Assembly (NCBI GenBank): GCA_038277395.1
Contig: CM076192.1
Coordinates: 126,553,470 to 126,617,469, forward strand
DNA: 64,000 bases
Direction: 5' to 3'
Source of the DNA: Dryocosmus kuriphilus
Lineage: Eukaryota > Arthropoda > Insecta > Hymenoptera > Cynipidae
Position 1 is the first letter of the stretch; the number at the start of each line of letters is the position of its first letter. The notes under the pieces were generated by a model, which had not been told where the DNA came from, ran no database searches, and saw only the letters and a list, made by a program, of their open reading frames with translations. Shown here in pieces: positions 58,131 through 64,000 of this stretch. A program made the position numbers and the translations under genes.

Positions 58131-59640
58131 GTAAGACCCCTGAATTCATATACAATATTATTGATGTGTAACATACCACCTTACAAAAATAATTACAAAA
58201 CAGTGAAAATATTTACCTCTAGAAGCAACATTCCTAATGTTCTTACTACTCTCATCAGACTCTTGTAATTTAATTTTATTCACTCCAGGCGGGCAACCAT
58301 CCACCATTCTATGAAGGAAGTTCACTTCGCAGAATCTTCTGCTGCTTGTTCACTGGCCGCAAACTTCGTTCTCCCCTCTCCTCGACATGATATCCCAGTA
58401 AGTTATCTCAGTCGAGAATAATTATAATTTATATAGACTTTCTCCTCTTCCCTTACCCTTCCGGTTGGGATTCACGACCGCGACGAACGCTGTGGGCTGG
58501 CATCTGTTATTTATTTCTTGACTCTGCAAGGGAAAGCAGAATCCCGAGCCGCTGGTCGCTACCATAGAATCTATGTCGCTACGTTCCTTCTTACCACGAT
58601 ACCGTTTTCTTTAATATTATTCTTGTCACCAAGTACGCGCGTAATACGGCTAAAAGTTAAAACCAACATAACTGATACTGCTTCTCCAGGTAACGCCTAA
58701 CAGATTACTCTTAGAACAGCGATATATCACCTCGACACGTGGCCAAAGAAAAATTCGAGTTTTTAGTTCGTAATAACGCCATGTCGAGTTGGGATTTGGG
58801 GGGACTGGGCCTAAGTTGAATATTGGAATTGTGATTTCGAATTTTATGGGTGGTTTTGCAAAAAAAAATTTTAACAAGATGTCGAGAAATGTGTTCCGAG
58901 TTAACTTTGTCAAGAATATTTTGAATTATAAATTCTTCTCGGTCGAGTAAAAATGTATCTTAGATAAAATTTTTCTACGAACCTTCTCAAGAAAAATATT
59001 AGTACTATAGTCGAAAAAAAAAGTTTGAATTGTGGCCTGATTATTTGAATTGTGATTGTGAATTTTATGGATTGTGGTCTGAATTTTAAAAAGATAATTT
59101 TGAATTTCTGTGAATTATAACCTGATTAATTGAACGATGGTTTCGATGAAATTTGTGAGTTATATCCTGTTGGGAAAATTGTATTTTATTTTGTTCCGAG
59201 ATTGTTGGACTGAGTCCAGAGTCGAGGCCCCCAATTTTGTGATTTCTCCCATGCATGGCTTGTGTTTTATTACTGTCGAGGGCGCCATGAATTTTTTTTG
59301 TTTTCTAGAATCGAGTTTTGTAAAACTAAACGCGTAATTGTCGACGCCAGAGTCGTTAAAATTTTTTTCGAGCAAATTTTTGATTCGAATGTTTGTTATC
59401 GAGTTACAGTTAGTTTATTTTTTTGAATCATTTTATTATATTTTATCGGAGAATGTCTAAGTGAGTCGAATAATGAAAATAATTTCGCAAGAATTAACGG
59501 GTCGAGTCTTTAGATTTTCGAGGGGACCACGTGTCAGAATTTTAGGTTATGTCTCCCTTTATTGCGGGGTTTAGCTCAGGATAGTCTAATTTGGGCGTTA
59601 AGTAATAAAGTTGTTGCCAATATTTTAGATTTTTTGGGTT
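58131..59640. other. unassigned, possible LTR-like start
   Basis: TGTAAGACCCCTGAATTC at 58129 resembles the 5' edge of insect LTRs, but no matching 3' copy or PBS was found. From 58770 on, phrases such as GAATTGTG, AATTTTATGG and GGTCGAG recur in a diverged way. No protein-like frame. Confidence 0.25.
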
Positions 59641-59649
59641 GTTTTTTTC

Positions 59650-60680
59650 GTGAATATTTGCTGTGTAGCACATTTATGGGTTTTGCTTTGTAGCACGTTA
59701 TGGGTGTTGCTGTGTAGCACGTTATGGGTTTTGCTGTGTAGCACATTTATGGGGTTTGCTGCGTAGCACGTTATGGGCTTTGCTGTGTATCACATTTATG
59801 GGTTTCGCTGTGTAGCACATTTATGGTTTTTGCTGTGTAGCACATTTATGGGTTTTGCTTTGTAGCACGTTATGGGTTTTGCTGTGTAGCACGTTATGGG
59901 TTTTGCTGTGTAGCACATTTATGGGTTTTGCTGTGTAGCACATTTCTGGGTTTTGATGTGTAGCACGTTATGGGTTTTGCTGTGTAGCACATTTATGGAT
60001 TTTGCTGTGTAGCACATTTATGGGTTTTGCTGTGTGGCAACTTTATGGGTTTTGCTGTGTAGCACATTTCTGGGTTTTGATGTGTAGCACGTTATGGGTT
60101 TTGCTGTTTAACACATTTATGGGTTTTGCCGTGTAGCACATTTATGGGTTTTGCTGTGTAGCACATTTATGGGTTTTACTGTGTAGCACATTTCTGGGTT
60201 TTGCTGTGTAGCACGTTATGGGTTATGCTGTGTAGCACGTTTATGGGTTTTGCTGTGTAGCACATTTATGGGTTTTGCTGTGTAGAACGTTATGGGTTTT
60301 GCTGTGTAGCACATTTATGGGTTTTGCTGTGTAGAACGTTATGGGTTTTGCTGTGTAGCACGTTATGGGTTTTGCTGTGTGGCACATTTATGGGTATTGC
60401 TGTGTAGCACATTTATGGGTTTTGCTGTGTAGCACATTTCTGGGTTTTACTGTGTAGCACGTTATGCGTTTTTCTGCGAGCACGTTATGGGTTTTGCTGT
60501 GTAGCACATTTTTGGGTTTTGCAGGTAACATTTATGGGTTTTGCTGTGTAGCACAATTTTGGGGTAATGCAAAAATGCTGGCAGCAAATTAAGAATACTT
60601 TGAAATTTTGAGCTTTGCTGGTAGCACATATGGATTTTGCTGGTAGCATGAGTAAATTGTAAATTTTCTGGTAGCATTGA
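59650..60680. repeat. ~23-25-bp minisatellite
   Basis: Roughly 40 copies of TTTTGCTGTGTAGCACATTTATGGG, mixing a shorter form (GTTATGGG) and a longer form (ATTTATGGG). Edge copies (60480-60680) are diverged. The alternating unit lengths create spurious reading frames. Confidence 0.95.
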
Positions 60681-60913
60681 GTTTTGCTATGTAGCAAGTT
60701 CGATTTCGAGTTTTTGGGGAAAAATCAATCTTGGAGCAAATAATTTGATTTATCCTGAGTTCACCCGAATTTGTCAATTGAACTTTCGAGAAAATTGTGT
60801 GAAATAATTTTGAGTCAGGATTCCGTTTGACAAAATTCGTTTCATGGAGCACCGCGTCTAGAAGCTAGATTCTTTAAGTCGAGTTAAGGCTGATAGTTAT
60901 TTTATGATTTTGA

Positions 60914-61144
60914 ATTGTATCCCGAGTAGAAATTGAAATGGGGAGCTAGTCTGGTTACCGACCAGTTGGTCCTAATTAAAGTCAGGAGCTAGTCGGGACA
61001 ACTGGTACACCCCACGGCCAGTAACATCACGGTGGTTTAGTCGGATGCTAGTCAGTTGATTCGACTTAACCTAGTCGGGGTCTAGTTACGCGCTAGCCCG
61101 GTAACCCGGCATATCCTTGTCGGGGACTAGTCGGGCGCTAGTAC
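60914..61144. mobile_element. CTAGTCGGG-rich element, copy C, cut by the gap
   Basis: CCCGAGTAGAAATTGAAATG starts an inverted match to 48820-49067 (TAGTCTGGTTACCGACCAGT, CGGCCAGTAACATCACGGTG, TTGTCGGGGACTAGTCGGGC). It runs into the N gap. Confidence 0.75.
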
Positions 61145-61644
61145 NNNNNNNNNNNNNNNNNNNNNNNNNNNNNNNNNNNNNNNNNNNNNNNNNNNNNNNN
61201 NNNNNNNNNNNNNNNNNNNNNNNNNNNNNNNNNNNNNNNNNNNNNNNNNNNNNNNNNNNNNNNNNNNNNNNNNNNNNNNNNNNNNNNNNNNNNNNNNNNN
61301 NNNNNNNNNNNNNNNNNNNNNNNNNNNNNNNNNNNNNNNNNNNNNNNNNNNNNNNNNNNNNNNNNNNNNNNNNNNNNNNNNNNNNNNNNNNNNNNNNNNN
61401 NNNNNNNNNNNNNNNNNNNNNNNNNNNNNNNNNNNNNNNNNNNNNNNNNNNNNNNNNNNNNNNNNNNNNNNNNNNNNNNNNNNNNNNNNNNNNNNNNNNN
61501 NNNNNNNNNNNNNNNNNNNNNNNNNNNNNNNNNNNNNNNNNNNNNNNNNNNNNNNNNNNNNNNNNNNNNNNNNNNNNNNNNNNNNNNNNNNNNNNNNNNN
61601 NNNNNNNNNNNNNNNNNNNNNNNNNNNNNNNNNNNNNNNNNNNN
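61145..61644. other. assembly gap, 500 N
   Basis: Exactly 500 N, probably a placeholder. Repeats flank it on both sides. Confidence 0.98.
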
Positions 61645-64000
61645 ACAAAAAAATGAAGTAACCGACAAATAAAATCTCAAAATTACCAATGTTAGGGTCA
61701 GCAAAAAAACAACTAGTCAGCCTAAAACACACGGGTGGTAGAGGGGCGGGGTTACGTAAATTACAAAGCTCACTTATTAAATATAGTAATTAGCAACAAT
61801 TTATTCAATTCCTTAAAAGTGAAAAATTTTACAATGGGTCGATTACTGGAAGTCATAACGGGAACAACAGAATTGCGAACAAAGAAACACTACTATTAGC
61901 TCGAACAGCAAAAAAAAAATAACACAGTGGTCATGACAGCGAATGAAATCTTAAGCATACGGCAAAGCTCACAATTAGTTAGGGGACCGCAGCACACATG
62001 TTTATAATAAAATGTTATATAAGTCGCCACTTCGGGAAGGGTCGCAAAAAAAAAAAGATAGGGGCAACAAAGATAAGTAAGTTACATAACTGAGTCGCAA
62101 ATTTGGTTAACACAGTAATTTCGGGGTCAAGTCAAAAATTAAATTTTAAAATTAACCTAAGTTACGGGGTCTAATGTGGACACTAAAATTTGGGGGGGGG
62201 GGGGGGGCTGGGTAGAAAATTAAGAGGAAGGAGGACGGGGAATTTCGTAAGCTCGGGGAAGTATACTCATCTAAATTTAAAAATTACAAAAAAAAGGGCA
62301 GTCACTATTTTGGGGAAGGTACGCAACTGAATCGTCAAGTAAAAGGGGTTTTCATAAAGTTCCAGGGAGGGTACGCAAACTGAATTTTAAATACAAAAAA
62401 AAAATGTGGGTCGAATCGCAATTAGGGTCGGAGGAATTTTTGGAACACACATTTCAGGTCAGAAAGGTCAAATTACAAAATTATTTCATTGGGCACTTAC
62501 GGAAACATCGTGGCGACTATTCCGGCATTCGGCACTCCGGATTATAATGGGGTTTACAGCCACATTTTTTACAAAGAAATCACTGATATAATTTATTACT
62601 GAATGGTTTTAGCCAAGGAGTGTAGTATTAGGTATTAACAAAAAGGAAGATATAAATAATAATTGTGAGAGAGGAAAATTGAGTAAATTGTCCCTGGTAT
62701 CTGGCTAACACATTCTACGAAAACGTTGGTCATCTACCTTTCTTTGTGGCCGACGGGGAAAGACCTAGTGTTCATACTTCGGTTCACAACACTAAGAGAG
62801 CGTCTACCGCGCTTACCAGGCAATCAATATAACGTGAGGAATTTACAAAATTGGGGGGAAGGGCTGGTGCGTGTACGCCTAATTCCTATGATTCGCAACG
62901 ATCGAGAGAAGGATAGCTGGTGAGGTCCGCTTCCGATTCGTCCATCCCATTTCCTGTCCTTTCTCCGCCGGGTCCTTATCAGCCGCCGTTGGGGAGAGAG
63001 AGATTCGAAAGAAGTCCTCCGTACTAGGCTAAGTGAGAGGGTAAAGTCGTACCTATTCTTACTTTTCATAGCTGGCTGTATCCTGGTATCAAAGTGGAGA
63101 GTGAGGAGCCCCTCTCTCCTGCTGCAGTCAAGGAGTGAGCATCCATGCTCCAAGAAAAGAGGGAAAACACAACAAAAAAAATGTCTGTACTCAACTGAAT
63201 AATAACTTTTTTAGACGAAATCACCTATTCTTAATTAGAATTTTGTAGTGACCGCCCGGTCAATCTCACCAGGAACTTGCTTGGGTCTCAGATAACCAAA
63301 AAAAAATAATCTAAATTTGCAAGCGAAATTACCTATTCCTAAGCAGAATTTTGTAGTAACCGCTACGGTCGATCATCACCAGGAAACTTTCATTGGGGTC
63401 TCAGATAACAAAAAGATAATGTACTCCCGGAGTTATGTGGGGACTATGTCATGCGAAGATATGCTGAAGGTGAAGGTGGCGGTGGATCCAATCAAACACT
63501 TTACGTGGTTGGCGGGGCCTCTGCAACCCTCACTCGAGACACCGAAATCACCAAATTTTTACAAAACAAAAAAAATTAAAACAGCCCTAATTCTTAAAAA
63601 TTAAAAATAAAAATACACAAAATAAAATGATAAAATAAATAATATAAACATAGGATAAGATGTAATCTAAAAAAATATATATATTACAAAAAAAGAGGAG
63701 TAGTGCCGAGGAGTTTTCTGCCCTCCATGTAGACACGAGGGTTTTCGATAACATTAATACTTTAAATTGAATTTGTGAGTTGCAGAAAAATCTGCAAGTC
63801 ACAAGCTAGACAAAGTGTCATTGATTGGCTTAGCTTTTACGTGAAGTGTTTGTGCATTGGGCTATTAGAAATAGTGATGTTTTATTGGGGGGCAAAGATA
63901 AGATTGTGGAGATTGACGAGGCTAAATTTGGAAATCGTAAGTTTAATAAAGGGCGCATTATTGATGGGAAATGTTTATATGGTGGTTCTGAACGAGAGAG
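61645..64000 (+). mobile_element. second copy of the Merlin insert and transposase, partial
   Basis: It is collinear with 16383-18706: the same G run (62192-62207), the same 109-bp duplication (about 63211-63415), the same junction GAATTTGTGAGTTGCAG and the start of the Merlin DDE domain (SVIDWL, then VEIDEAKFGN) to the window end. Differences are mostly single-base insertions and deletions. Short frames in it (for example 62406-62591, 62726-62923, 63317-63604) lie in the non-coding insert. The DDE part is frame-broken by indels near 63789 and 63837. Confidence 0.9.

Noticed and set aside
58129..58146. TGTAAGACCCCTGAATTC as the start of an LTR
   Set aside because: No second copy, primer-binding site or pol-like frame was found. 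It is kept only as a weak remark in the feature list.
59650..60680. Regularly spaced repeats resembling a CRISPR array
   Set aside because: There are no unique spacers. The units are contiguous and of eukaryotic minisatellite type, with no cas genes.
60462..60852. Minus-strand frames with repeated AKPITC/SKTHKC
   Set aside because: They are translations of the minisatellite in alternate frames.
61117..61732. Reading frames of 179-201 codons across the gap
   Set aside because: They consist almost wholly of N.

Overview
This window looks like a transposon-dense, AT-rich arthropod chromosome segment, most likely insect and perhaps Hymenoptera. The evidence is eukaryotic mobile elements of several classes, GT-AG splice-like exons, microsatellites, and no operons or ribosome binding sites. 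The Hymenoptera guess rests only on the style of the repeats and is weak. There are no clear rRNA or tRNA genes. There is one assembly gap of 500 N (61145-61644). Nearly all recognisable coding sequence belongs to transposable elements. A few uncharacterised reading frames and candidate host exons lie between them.

1-7.6 kb: a partial uncharacterised multi-copy arthropod protein (minus strand, running off the left edge), an AT-rich foldback repeat, a candidate three-exon gene at 4243-4845, more AT-rich repeat, and a frameshifted uncharacterised reading frame at 6368-7142. 7.7-20.8 kb: a nested block bounded by inverted copies of a repeat rich in CCTACTTTGA. Inside it are a foldback MITE with a tRNA-like loop that carries a 950-bp mariner-type element, a second palindromic MITE, a Dong/R4-type non-LTR retrotransposon (YMDD reverse transcriptase plus restriction-like endonuclease) beside an (ATT)n tract, and a 5.5-kb Merlin (ISXO2/IS1016-type) transposon whose gene is split by 2.6 kb of foreign sequence.

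20.8-30.5 kb: a 249-bp tandem triplication, a Jockey-type retrotransposon (22593-26056) with an exact 11-bp target-site duplication (TSD) and a large internal deletion, AT-rich tandem repeats, and an uncharacterised terminal-exon-like reading frame (28451-28996). 30.5-41.2 kb: three levels of nesting. An AT-rich foldback repeat carries a 4.8-kb LINE (TSD CGGACTACAAT), which is interrupted inside ORF1 by a nearly intact 3.36-kb piggyBac element (TTAA duplications, all three catalytic Asp residues, one internal stop). A second, 5'-truncated copy of the same LINE family sits nearby with a 15-bp TSD.

41.2-52.6 kb: a possible secreted-peptide exon cluster, a ~155-bp tandem repeat family seen twice, and a repeat family whose termini read CCCGTGTAGAAA and whose interior is full of CTAGTCGGG. 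Two of its ~1-kb segments, in direct orientation, bracket a set of short exon-like segments on the minus strand. 52.6-57.1 kb: a decayed Jockey-like LINE with a scrambled structure (duplicated reverse transcriptase segment and a foreign antisense fragment). 57-61 kb: unassigned sequence and a ~25-bp minisatellite of roughly 1 kb. After the gap, 61645-64000 repeats 16383-18706 almost base for base, including the Merlin transposase and its interruption. The differences are mostly one-base indels, which suggests low-quality gap-edge sequence or a second element copy.
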